Source: Setomelanomma holmii (taxonomy: Eukaryota > Ascomycota > Dothideomycetes > Pleosporales > Phaeosphaeriaceae). Taken from it: DNA of 64,000 bases. A model generated the notes under the pieces. That model searched no databases and was not told the origin of the DNA. It saw only the letters and a list, made by a program, of their open reading frames with translations. The position numbers and the translations under genes are program-made. The stretch is taken from assembly GCA_010015745.1 (NCBI GenBank), contig ML978167.1, positions 372,001-436,000 on the forward strand, in the 5' to 3' direction. Shown in pieces: positions 1 to 10,558 of this stretch. Positions within the stretch are counted from its first letter, which is position 1, and every line of letters starts with the position of its first letter.

Positions 1-142
1 TTGACCCGAGTACGTACACGATCTTACAAGAAGTGGCTTCATTGTATCATAACACACCGTTTAGGCTTGAGGAAGATCCTGCAACGAGCGAGGCTGCATT
101 CAGTAAAGGGCGACGAGGCTTTGCTGCAGCTCGTCAAGATCT

Positions 143-616
143 GTGGTACCCGTGACCCGAACGTCCGCGATCCCATCCTTCTGCTACCAAAACACTTCGC
201 TGGCATTGGTGTCGGCACTTACCACAACCCACGTAATCAAGTCGTGGCGGAGCGCGTGTTTAGACAAGAGTCTGGCCTGGCCATCCCAGTCAAGTTTCAC
301 TGGAGCCACCAGATACCAAGCCAGCGCAAGATTGCTTGTAGAGACTGACACCCTCGAAAGCATACCGGATATGATCAAGTTCGCCGTCGACGCGTCTGGA
401 CTTCCTCTCAACTCTTGCATGCACCTGAAAGTGAGCCCAGTCAGCCCCAAAAGCTGCCACAAATGCAACGAGTGAGTTCTCCTTCCACCTCCTTTTGCAA
501 CTATGAATGCTGATCTTTGCAGGCTTTCAAAGGATAAGCGCTGGCAATCGTCATACCAATGCGATAGGTGCGCTCTGGGTCGGATAAAAGTAAAGGGATA
601 TAGACGGAAATGGTAG
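143..616 (+). CDS. Unrecognised protein, 3' part of a gene
   Basis: Two exons are proposed. The first runs to 471 and is joined over a 51-nt intron (472-522, gtgagt donor, tttgcag acceptor) to a last exon at 523-616. The join keeps frame and gives a C-terminus with CHKC and CDRC pairs about 17 residues apart, followed by a basic tail (KVKGYRRKW), which could bind zinc. The left limit is unknown: the frame is closed by stops upstream of about 143, so further exons to the left are likely. The opposite strand is also open over 184-630, which lowers confidence. I do not recognise the family. Confidence 0.35.
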
Positions 617-731
617 CAGGCATATACCATGTATACAAGCTACCTAGGGTGGGATGGTAGACTAGGTCCGGAGTAGAAACAATGTGGCAGCCATGACAAC
701 AACCAAAGACCGTCAATTCAATGTAATCTCC

Positions 732-1644
732 TCAATAATCTTCACCACATTGATCATCAATCTCTTCCGTGTACTGCACATCCCGGTCCCACTCCTCCAC
801 CTTTGCAAATGGGCTTCTCAACCAAGACTGGAGCTCATGCAGGAACAATCTTGCGTTTTCTCTCCCAAGAAATTCTGATAGCAGATTTTCAGCATGTCCG
901 TTGCTAGCCTTGATATCCACCATCTTGAGGATAGACACAATGTAGCACAGGAGAAATTCTGCATTGCTGCTCGTTGTCGCATCTGCGAGCAAGAAGCTAA
1001 AGATGCGCAGCTCGCGCCTGATCCATTTTCTCGCTCGTGATTGGAGTTCTTCAGACTCTGCGATCATTCGAGGAGACAGGTCCCGATAGCCTGAGAGGGG
1101 ATTGCTGCCCATGTGAAGCGAGTAAAGTCTTCTGCTGTAGACTTCGCGGCGCTTCCTCAGCGCTGGATCTTCTGGCGGAGGAGAGAACGGTCGGCGAGCA
1201 CCGCGTGGTCTCCGTGGTAGTCCGTATGGAGCGAGTAGAGAAAGCGCCCCTTGGCGTTGTGTGGATGACGCATTTCTGGGTTCATGACTTCGCTGGACAG
1301 CATAGCTCTTGTAGTCTGTGGGAGAACGCCAGTCATACTGAACGACCGTTACTTCAGTTTTGCCTGTGTCACGTGTAAATGAGGGCGTAAGACAATGAGA
1401 ATGTGTTAAACCAACATAAAGGACAATTTGACCGCTCTTGCAACCAGCTGATGAGGCATACAAAGTCGAATGTATAGTGGTTGCACGGAACCGTGATGGC
1501 TCTTTCAGTGACACCCGAAAGGCTACAAAGGTGACGGTGAAGTTAGTAAAAGTCTTGTCCTACAATACCTGGTACTTGAACTACTCACCATATTACACAC
1601 GTGTCTTCAGACCCGTCTTTGGCCGACTCGGATGTACTTCCCAT
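732..1644 (-). CDS. Topors-like RING finger E3 ubiquitin ligase
   Basis: Three exons: 1644-1589, 1522-1416 and 1363-732, giving 264 aa. Both introns (66 and 52 nt) lie inside or beside the RING. Splicing assembles CVIC (16-19), CNH (32-34), C41 and CPLC (52-55), followed at once by VVQYDWRSPTDYKSY. The C-terminal half has the conserved helical region of fungal Topors-like proteins (KWIRRELRIFSFL, FLGRENARLFLHELQSWLRSP). Members of the family are nuclear ubiquitin or SUMO ligases; substrate here is unknown. The protein begins only 15 residues before the RING: the frame upstream of the ATG at 1644 is closed by a TGA, so this start is well fixed. The gene is divergent from the HAD gene at 1871 and shares a 226-bp intergenic promoter with it. 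Confidence 0.85.
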
Positions 1645-1870
1645 GCGCTGTTGGTGGTGAAGCGATGGTTCCGAATGATGAGCTCATTCTCGGAAGTGGT
1701 GAGTGCACGGACGTCCAAAAGTCGCGACTTCCTTGAGCAGCGCGGCACCTTCGTTCTTCATTCACACTTTCCATCCACAATCGCTGATCGCCTTCAGAAC
1801 TACAAGAGACGTGTCGCGTCGACAATTTCTGGCCTCTGGCCACCGTACAAAGACACAGTCCCCGTGGTGA

Positions 1871-3611
1871 ATGCTGCTCACAGCTACGAAACGCCTCTGC
1901 TCAACTCCAGCCCGACGCTCTTTCTCGACGATGTTAGCTACCTCGACTCGGCCCCATGTTGCGGGGCCAAATGGCAAAGCAACTTACCACACAGTGACTG
2001 CGCTTAAGAGGTGGTCGTGCGATGACAAGGAGCTGCCTTCCGTATCTGAGATCAAGTCAATCCACATCTTCGACTTTGATAATACTTGTACGTATATGAA
2101 CCCTAACCGACTACTTCCGCGCTGACGTGCTCTCAGTATTTGCAAGCCCTTTACCGAACAAACAGATATGGAATAGCGCGACATTGGGCCAACTGGGCTC
2201 CCCTGATATGTTCGTCAACGGTGGTTGGTGGCACGACGCGAACATTCTATCAGCGACTGGTGAGGGTGTCGACAAGGAAGAGAAGCGAGCCTGGGAAGGC
2301 TGGTGGAACGAACACATTGTCAGCCTCGTGGAGCTATCGATGGAGCAAAAGGATGCGCTCAGCGTGCTGCTGACCGGCCGCGGCGAGTCCAATTTCTCGG
2401 ACCTTATCAAGCGAATTGCACGGAGCAAGAAGCTTGACTTTGACATGGTCTGCTTGAAGCCAGCGACTGGGCCCGCAGGACAGCGTTTCCGGAATACGAT
2501 GGACTTCAAACAAGAGCTGCTGAAGGATATCGTCTACACCTACAAGGAAGCAGATGAAATACGCGTATACGAAGACCGCGTAAAGCACACGAAGGGCTTT
2601 CGGGACTACTTCTTCGAGTTCAACAAGGATTTGATCGACAGAAAGACCCAATCCACAAGGAAGCCGATCGTCGCAGAGGTGATTCAGGTTGCTGAGAACG
2701 CGACACAGCTGGACCCCGTGGTAGAGATTGCCGAGATCCAAAAGCTCATCAACGCGCACAACATACAGATCAAGGCAGGTAATGCCCCACCAGGCACAAT
2801 GCCTTACCAGATCAAGAAGACTGTGTTCTACACCGGCTACATGATCCCCGCAAACATGACGGAGAAGCTGTCCTCGCTCGTAAATCTCCCCGCGAACGCT
2901 CCTAGGGACGACATCCGATATCTCGCAAACAGCATTTTGATCACACCCAAGCCGTGCCCGAAGAGCATACTGGACAAAGTCGGTGGCATTGGAGCAAAGG
3001 TCAGGTGGAAGGTGACCGGCGTGTCGTGCTTCGAGAACAAGCTCTGGGCAGCGCGCGTAGAACCCGTACCAAAGACCGCAAAGTTCTACTCCGAGAACCC
3101 GATACCAACCGTTGTGCTTGCAATCCGTAAGAACGGACGTCCAGCGGACGCGGCCCGCATCGTGAACTGGCATCCAGTGCCAGAGAGCCAAGCGTTCGAA
3201 ATCGACAGCGTAGTAGGCGAAAAGCAGATGCTGCGTATCGAGGAAGAACAAGCTGGTGAGAGCGAATACGAGAGTTACTTCCCGAACAAGAACAACCGCA
3301 AGCGCTCACATGAGCCTAATGATCGTCATGGTGACTACCGGCCACAGCATGGCAACGGGCGTGGTAGAGATGATAACCGACAGACTGCATACCGTGGTGG
3401 CAACCGCGATCGGGGTCGTGGCAATAACAGAAATCCGTCATATGGCCAGCGAGGCGGACAGCGCGGCGGATACCGTGGCGACCGTGGCGGAGGTGGAGGT
3501 GGTCGTGGTCGTGGCCGTGGAGGTGGCGGAAACGGACCATCGCAGTATCGCAGCTTGGACGACCCGAACAATGGACAGTCAAGTCACGACGGCCCGGACG
3601 CTTTCTATTAG
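1871..3611 (+). CDS. HAD-superfamily 'Swiss Army Knife' RNA repair-like protein
   Basis: Exons 1871-2087 and 2137-3611, 563 aa. The 49-nt intron interrupts the HAD motif I; splicing restores IFDFDNTLFASPLPN, with D68-x-D70-x-T72 as the nucleophile loop. The body matches the fungal HAD_SAK_1 family (WWNEHIV, LLTGR, DMVCLKP, FEDR-like YEDRVKH). The family is predicted to be a phosphatase-like enzyme in RNA repair; the activity is inferred from the family. The last 100 residues are disordered and rich in Arg-Gly (RGGQRGGYRGDRGGGG-like), typical of RNA binding. A second possible start at 1931 would remove 20 residues that look like a mitochondrial presequence (LTATKRLCSTPARRSFST). Confidence 0.85.
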
Positions 3612-4109
3612 TACTAGGAGTCGTGTGCAACCGCGCACATCATCGAGATCGATACCGCTCATGTTAACGGTTGTGTCATGGTACGCAGATGGTGACGATC
3701 GTGCCATTGTGCGAATCTCGAGACTCCAGATCGTCTCTATCTTGCGCAAGGGAAGTGACGATTCATCAGGCATATCGTTGTATTTCCTATGGGCAGCATC
3801 ATATGGCGCATCTCTTTCTTCGTAGCGTGTCATCGCAATGAGATACCCAGAATTTTCCTTACAAACTCTTCGTTCACATTCAACGTCTCAATCCCAGGGG
3901 CTTCTACGAATGGTGTAGTATATGGTACATCACTTTCTTCGCTCATCACTGCAGTGCAGGTCCAGACAGCTTGTCTCAAGCACCTCACGTTCTCAATCTC
4001 CTCAACCCTGACCTCACATCTTCATCACTCTCATCACACGATATCACCGTTGGTTGGTACCTGCTCCTCCCTCCCCAGCTAGCTCGTCTGTCAGATTGGC
4101 CCCTTGGTC
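3612..4109. other. Intergenic, no gene seen
   Basis: Between the HAD gene and the unknown minus-strand frame. Only short open frames without family features or splice structure. It should hold the HAD 3' UTR and the end of the next transcript. Confidence 0.5.
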
Positions 4110-4942
4110 TTACAGAGTCGTAGACGAAAGTGCATCTTCCTGAATAGCTAGGGCCATCATATTGTTACGTCGACCATCTCTCGTGGTTCGAATAGGTGCA
4201 TCAGATCTACGACCACGAAATGCATTGCCAGAGACTGATTTCGGCGCGTGCGGATCAGGACGCTGCGAAGCGTGGTGCGACGTCTCCCGCGGTATATCGT
4301 TTTCATTAGCGATTGGATCAGCAATTCTGCCGGCATCATTCATGCGATCTATCCTACATCGCGCTTCGACTTCATGGAAACTCAATGGATCGGGTACCGG
4401 CACGCCGCGGTCATCTTCGTGACGAGTTGGGTGTTGTGTGTACTGGACATCGAAACGACCCTGTTGAAGGTCATCATTGTCCTGATCGAGATCTCTTGGA
4501 AGTCGCTCGCGCTCGCAAGTATATCCGTAATGGTCGTACTGTCAATCACATGAAGAAGAATGTTCTCTCCTTCGTGGTCGGTGAGCAGCATTCATATCCT
4601 GTGAATAGGATCGTGTGCTGGGACGCGGAGAGTATGTACGGCCAGCCGGTCTCGTATGGTGTCTTCCATTTGACACAGGTCCGCTTGTCATGTGTCTTTC
4701 GTCTTGTCTTCCAGATCTCCGTCTCCCTCTGTTCTCGCTGACATCCGAATACTGATCGCCGTTCACACTTGTTTCTGGCGTAACTATCCCTCCTGGCACG
4801 TTTCTTCCTTGGCCCACACTCCACGTCTCGCCCAACCTCATCCGTCCAAGAATTCCGGCACTGTCCAACTCCATTTTCATCAACAGCTCCTGCATGGCAG
4901 CAAGCTCGCCGCCCAAGTTCCAAGCACTTGTTAGTAAGCGCA
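4110..4942 (-). pseudogene. Unknown basic, disordered protein with one in-frame TGA
   Basis: Reading from ATG 4942, one frame stays open to TAA at 4110 except for a single TGA at 4542-4544. The part before the stop starts with a short amphipathic leucine-rich helix (LAAMQELLMKMEL) and continues into an Arg/Ser/Pro-rich low-complexity region. The part after it (QYDHYGYTCERERLPRDL...) has the same composition for another 144 codons. I could not find an intron that removes the TGA with good sites and frame. It may be a pseudogene, a stop readthrough, an unrecognised intron, or a gene that really ends at 4542. A gtaagt at about 5126 and CTAAC plus AG near 4930 suggest an upstream 5' intron, so the true start may differ. 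Family not recognised. Confidence 0.35.
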
Positions 4943-5290
4943 TGCTTGCAGCACCGGATGAACTACGTGATGTGCCTATGAGGAAAGCTTGCCATGCTGG
5001 GTAGTGTCGGGGCCAGGGGCAGGTCAGTACTTTGACGTGACGGTTTGGAGAGAGGTTGATGAGTTGAGCATGAGCTGAGTGCATGTCAGATATGCTGCCA
5101 GAAGTCTTTGGCGGAGAGACTTACCGAGAATAGCTTCTTTTACATGGGTTCAATGTAAGAAAATTGGCGTTGGTTGGTCGGAATTGCAAAATTCTGCTAG
5201 AAGAGGTATGACCCTAGTGGGAAATGATGCAGTTGAAATATGTAGTGGTGAATATGTGTTTGCTCAATGGTGGAATTTGTTCTTCGAAGT
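4943..5290. other. Possible 5' leader and intron of the unknown minus-strand gene
   Basis: Read on the minus strand, it holds a perfect gtaagt donor at about 5126 and a cttactaac branch followed by AG near 4930. This is compatible with a non-coding first exon of the gene below 4942. No other coding signal was seen. Confidence 0.3.
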
Positions 5291-7210
5291 TTAACGAAAG
5301 CCGACTAGGACATCCGGGACACGGAAGGCTCTAGGTATGTCCATTCCGGTCAACCAAAATGTTTTCCTCCTCACTTTCATCTCTACTTGCTTGCCTGAGG
5401 CCGCCTGTGATATGTATTCTCCTGGGTATAAAACGTAAGCATCTCCCACCATATGGTACAGATCTTCATTAGAGACATCTTCTGGCGATGAGTGTTCAAA
5501 TCCCTTCCTTGATTGATCCTTTGGTCGGAGGATCAAGGCGCAATGAGTACTATGCGTCCAGTCACACCCTTTTCATCTCCCCAATCACCACAACATCGCC
5601 TTGAGCACTAGCAGACCCATAACATAGGCGAGAAGCGTCTAAACTCATGTCTTTGGCTGCAAAGAAGCATCGTCCTTCGGCCAAATCCGCTATAGACTTC
5701 GTCAATTGACTCCAGTATTTCTTCACGATTTTGTCCGCTTCCGTGACCTACCAACCACCCCCAAGCCTCTGTAAGCATGCTTCGAGCAACTCGAAATCGA
5801 GTTCGCATGTCTTGTCTTTCCATATAGATTGCAGTTGCTCCTATAATTAATATATGCCCATGCTGTAATCTTTTGCACATATCTCATAAAGGTCTACCAA
5901 CGACAGTAGAAAGAGAAATACAGATCCAGTCATCGCCACTACGTTAGTGGCATCGACCTGAAAGGGGAGGAAAGGATGATTGCCATCCGAGGCAACGTTC
6001 GGGAGAGCGTAACGGTGGCAATCTATGCCTATCTCGACAGTATTTCCGAGCCACTTGCCGGTATACTAAAGGAATGGCAGACCATACCAGTGCTCGTCAT
6101 ATCTTAGAGGGTCTACACGCCAATCAGGCACCCATGATGGCCAAGCTAGGAAAGATGCACAATCGCGGTATGCCAGTGCGCATGTCAGAACATGATTTGT
6201 CAAGCCACTGCCCATACAAGCGAGCGCAAAGCTGCGATATATCGTCTCAAGCTCCAAGGTGTAATCGATCGTCATCCCAGCGTTTTTTCCTTTGGCAATG
6301 GCGTAAAGGGCGAAGATTCGATCGCGGGCATCCAAACATCCGTATCCCATAAACATCATCACTAAATCGATGAGATGCTCGTCGTAGTCTCTCGAGGTGT
6401 TGCCCAAAAAGTTTTGTGCCCAAAGGTTCAGCAGATTCCGATCGCGCTCTGATCGTGGGATATTGCTTTATTGCCTATGTTCCGTGCGCATGACGGCATG
6501 AACATTAGAGCTGTAGAAATTCTAAGCCAGCTCAACTCAGTGCTCCTGCAGATCAGGGGGATGTCCACGCTGAACACAATCTCTTGTACGATCAACAGTC
6601 GCCGGAAGTAAGGTAGTTGGAACAGCACATTCGTATCAGCCGTGTCCTCGACTATATCAGCCACGGTACTCTCAGACTGAGTTGTTGCTTCCTTGGCTGG
6701 GTCCATTGCGTGCCGTGATAAACGTTCCAAAGTCCTCATGCCACGCTCGACAGCTTCATCACCATGGTGAATTCAAGCAATCACTCTGCTTGCACCCCGG
6801 AAGATCTCTACCATGAGTGGAATTTGAATTGCTTTCTCTCGTTTGTTACTCTGATCGATACATGCTGCGTCTGCCCATAGCCATCGCGCGTCAAGTCTGT
6901 GTCGCAATCTCCGTAGCGCTCGGTCAAGATTGTGTGTGACTAGTATCTGCCAGCCGTCCGTTGCAAGACAGAGTGGGTAGCTCGACGTAGGTTCGCCCCA
7001 ACAGTACGAAACTGCCTCGTACTCTCCTTCCATCTCGTTGTGATCTGCCTGGTGGAAGGAAAATCGTAAAGGGGCATCATATTGCATCGATGGCTCGAGA
7101 ACGAGGATACGGATATCTTGTGCATTCAGAAGAGGCTCATATGTGTAGTGAGCTACCTTCGTAACGTTGACGTGAGATTCTTGATCAGCGGCAGCCGCAG
7201 AGGTTTCCAT
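5291..7210 (-). pseudogene. HET-domain (heterokaryon incompatibility) pseudogene
   Basis: Starting at ATG 7210, the N-terminus has the HET landmarks: ILVLEPS, YEAVSYCWG, LRHRLDARWLWADAACIDQSNKREKAIQIPLM and ASRVIA. A TGA at 6773-6775 then sits where HET proteins carry Trp (RVIA-stop-IHHGDEA), and the frame continues unchanged. The frame shifts near 6430 before NLLNLWAQ and the DARDRIFALYAIAKG segment. A TAG at 6066 follows GLPFL, and the frame shifts twice more towards the usual HET C-terminus (FGRRTMLLCSQRHEFRRFSP, then YHMVGDAYVLYPGE). At least two stops and three frame breaks make a working product implausible. Intact HET proteins trigger death of incompatible fused cells. Confidence 0.85.
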
Positions 7211-7659
7211 GTCGAAGAAGCCTGTGATTTGCCAGCACCTGCAATATCATTGTAGCTTGCCCTGACTTGATGATAGTTTGTGTGTTGCATAAGATGGAAG
7301 CAGAGTGATCATTGTTGTTTGAAGAAGCAATGTGCGGTGGTGTTGTGGGGTTGTCAGTCTATGCCAATGCAGCTGGCGCAACGTGAGTAACCAGCAATAT
7401 CAGAGGTGAGAGAACCACGGCTAATTCGACGACTGGACTTAGTCCCAGGCAGGTTTCTACTGAAGCTAAGACGTGCTTGTTTGTGGAACACATTAAGCAG
7501 ATACTACTTTTGGGGACTGCACACGTCTGATTCGTCTCGCTGGAATTAGAGCCACGTGCAAGATCTCAATCTCAGCATAACGATGACATATCCGGGACCA
7601 CGAAGGGCAGAAATGGCTTGAAAGCTATTGTGCTCGTATCTAGTGATCTATCAATGTTT
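7211..7659. other. Intergenic between HET relic and Zn2Cys6 regulator
   Basis: No convincing coding sequence. It holds the former promoter of the HET relic and the 3' flank of the transcription factor. Confidence 0.5.
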
Positions 7660-10558
7660 CTACAGACCCTCATGCCCCGTGGGCCACTGCAAATCGCTAG
7701 GAGAAAATTGTGGAAACGTGAAGGGCGGAATGAGCATTCCCGAGCCCATTTCCGAGCCACCGAACATCTTTTCGATATCGTTCTGCCTATGTCAGTCATA
7801 TTCGTATCCGCGGTGTACACAAATCTTACCCAGTCTATGTCGTTGAGAGCCTCGATAGGACTGCTGTGTGTCGTTCCTGGTGCAATGCCTCCGTATACGG
7901 CGGCTCCAGGACTACTTGCATCGCTGCCATGTCGTTGCCCTGCCGAGGCTGCACCTAGTGGCATTAAGCCTCCAGCGTTAGTAGAGGCTGAATAGTCGCT
8001 GAAGTTGTACAGATTGGATCCGTCAAAGGTCTGTTGCAAGTTCGATGTCGATGCCGAGAAGTCGATCGTTCCCCAATCTGTATTAGGTACTGCTCCTGGG
8101 AAGGAGAATTTCTGCGTTTGTGGTAATTGCTGATGCTGATCGCGCACCTGTGGCGGTGGCGACGCTTGCTGGCCCAAGGGGCTGCTGAAAATGCCGGAGG
8201 TACCAGAGCCGCTCACGGACGACTGCAGGCTTGCACTTCGCTCCCGTTCTTCTTTTTGTCTGGCCTGATAGCCCGGGGTGTGCCTCCGAAGGCCTGCATG
8301 AGGCATGTCAATCGGTGCCCTTAGTCTCTTCATGCTAGCATAAATCTTAGTTTTCTCGATAAGATCCTCCAGTACAAATCTGGTCTTTTCCATATATGAT
8401 CCTTCGGCTGGAAGGTCGAAGGCGAAACTCAAGCATTTCCAGACTCGCGCTTCGACCTCGGGTTCGTTTTGCCCAGCGTAGAGCTCGTTCAGAAGCAAAA
8501 GGGCTGTGTGATACTGATGGAGAGCGCCGATATACCATGACCAAGTTGAAAGTGCTGGCTGTCGCTCAATGACCATGGAGTGCTCGATAACTGTTACCGC
8601 TGAACTCATGATCACCTGTCGTAAACGGGTTGGCATCTTGGTCCGATCAGAGCTGAGATACTTCTGTAGTAGTAAGATGTATAGCCTGTCGGACAGGATA
8701 CCGTAAATCTCTGATGCCAGCACATGCAGGGGTACACTCTTGCTCAACATGGGAAGATAAGTCTTCTCCATAGCAGCCTTGAAGGACTGGACGCGCGAGA
8801 GGAGAGAGACTAGTGTAACCTTCCGCTCCCCATCTGCTCGCCTTTGCTCCAACTTTGGTCTCTCGCTCCACAGGAAGCGATGCATTTCGTAGCACTCGAA
8901 GCGCATGCGCGTAATTGTCATATCCGTGAAGTGGCTCCTGTCTTTCGTAATGTTGATTCCCTTCTCGCCGCGCTCAACGCGATCCAGCTCGATGTCGTCA
9001 ATATTCAAAGGGAACTTTGTGTCGTAGTCATCATGCCGGATTTGCGGACGTGGACCAGTAGCCTCGCACGTGCGAAGGTCGAGGAAGCAGATCTGATACC
9101 ATATCAAACGTCGAACATGAATCTCGACTGGTGAGGTACTGTAACTAGTCGGATCCCGGTGAAGCCCCATGCACTCTGCCAGACGAATGACCGTTCCAGC
9201 AAGCGCTGAATGGGCACGTGACACTTCATTTCTGCAGAGTGGAATCTGTAGAGAATTATGTTAGCGATCTCACTCATTCGTGTACTGATGCGATGTTTGA
9301 CTGCGCCAAAAGAGGTCACGCCGGACAACGAGGTGTGCAAGACTCGTATCAACTTACGAGGTACATCACAAACGCCTGCAGTGTCTCCAGCTTGGTGGTG
9401 CGGAGGAAGTTCGCTCGCGCGAGAGCAGCTTCTGTCCCTTGCCGAAAGTTGTCGACCAAACTCTGCTTGTCCACCCCAAAGCTAGAGAGTACTTTATGCT
9501 CTTCCATGGAGACGATCGAGCTTAGTAAGGCTGCGAATACGACCGCTTGAAAAGAGGCGCGTGGCTCAAAGCCAGCATTGATGTCGGTCCAGAACCGTTC
9601 GTAGTGTCGCTCAAAAGAAGGGCGATGCACAACTCGCGCTATGAGATGAACGGCTTCCCAGTAATATGCGACCAGTCTGTCAACTAAATTCCGTGATGGG
9701 AGAAAAGTCATGAGCGATGTCTTCTCCACTCCAGGGGCGAAGAAGAAGCTCGATGACGGCGCAACGTAGTCTCGGCTGGGCGCCAACCAGTCTTGCGGAT
9801 CCTGTCCAGATACAGGATTTGGATTCGCACGCTCCGCCTTGGGTAATTCGCGAAGCGCTTGAGCTAGCTATAGTTGCACGTGTCAAGAATAGTAATAGAT
9901 GTTGCACGTGGACGACTTACCTCTTCTGAAAACCTGGGGCGCACGAGACCACCGATTCTCTCCGTGATTCTGACTTTACCCATGGCTATTCCGAGATCGA
10001 CAATGTCGTCGTCGTTATTGGCATCATCGTCATAATATGCAGCATCTTCAGTTGCGAGATGTGTCGGATTCAGATCTTTCGTGTCTTCATCGTCCTCCTC
10101 GTCGCTATAGCTTCTCTCTTGACCAGGCAACGTGCTAGGCCTTCGGGTCTCAGAGGGTTCACCAAGCTTCGAACGATTTCTCCGTGCTACATCTTCCTCG
10201 AGACTCCTTTCCAAGATACCCATCTTCTCCTTCACCTCCGCTAGTCGCTTTTGAGCATCTGCATCGAGTCCACTTGCAATAAAGACACATTGGCGTGAGT
10301 TTTTGGTGCAACTAATGCAAGGCGATCCTTTATCGCATTTCAACTTTCGACTAGAAGAATGGAACAGCGAAGTCAGTCCGCGTAAAGGCTTCCTCTGTAT
10401 GGTCGGATTGCTACTAACCGCCTACACTCCAGACAGGAGGTGATCTGGCGATTGCGTCGCCGAACACGGGGCGTAACCTGCGGTACCGCTTTTTCTGAAA
10501 CGATAGGCAAAGAAGCATTGTCTTCTTCTGGGAAAGCGGTCTGTGCAGGAAGCGACAT
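7660..10558 (-). CDS. Zn2Cys6 fungal transcription factor
   Basis: Five exons: 10558-10419, 10350-9921, 9867-9358, 9245-7830 and 7782-7660, all joining in frame to 872 aa. The binuclear zinc cluster spans residues 42-68 with Cys at 42, 45, 52, 58, 61 and 68 (C-x2-C-x6-C-x5-C-x2-C-x6-C); the first intron cuts it after CLECRR. Then come a short coiled coil (ADAQKRLAEVKEKMGILERSLEE), an acidic linker and the fungal-specific regulatory domain (LVAYYWEAVHLIARVVHRPSFERHY, RAHSALAGTVIRLAECMGLHRDPT). The C-terminal tail is Ser/Gln/Gly-rich. The protein should be nuclear and bind DNA as a dimer; target genes cannot be inferred, since no metabolic cluster surrounds it. Confidence 0.9.

Noticed and set aside
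2334..3251. 305-aa minus-strand open frame
   Set aside because: It is the reverse shadow of the HAD-family gene, which has recognisable motifs and a supported intron.
4313..4741. 142-aa plus-strand frame
   Set aside because: Opposite the unknown minus-strand frame; composition is erratic and it has no motif, so I treat it as the shadow, with limited certainty.
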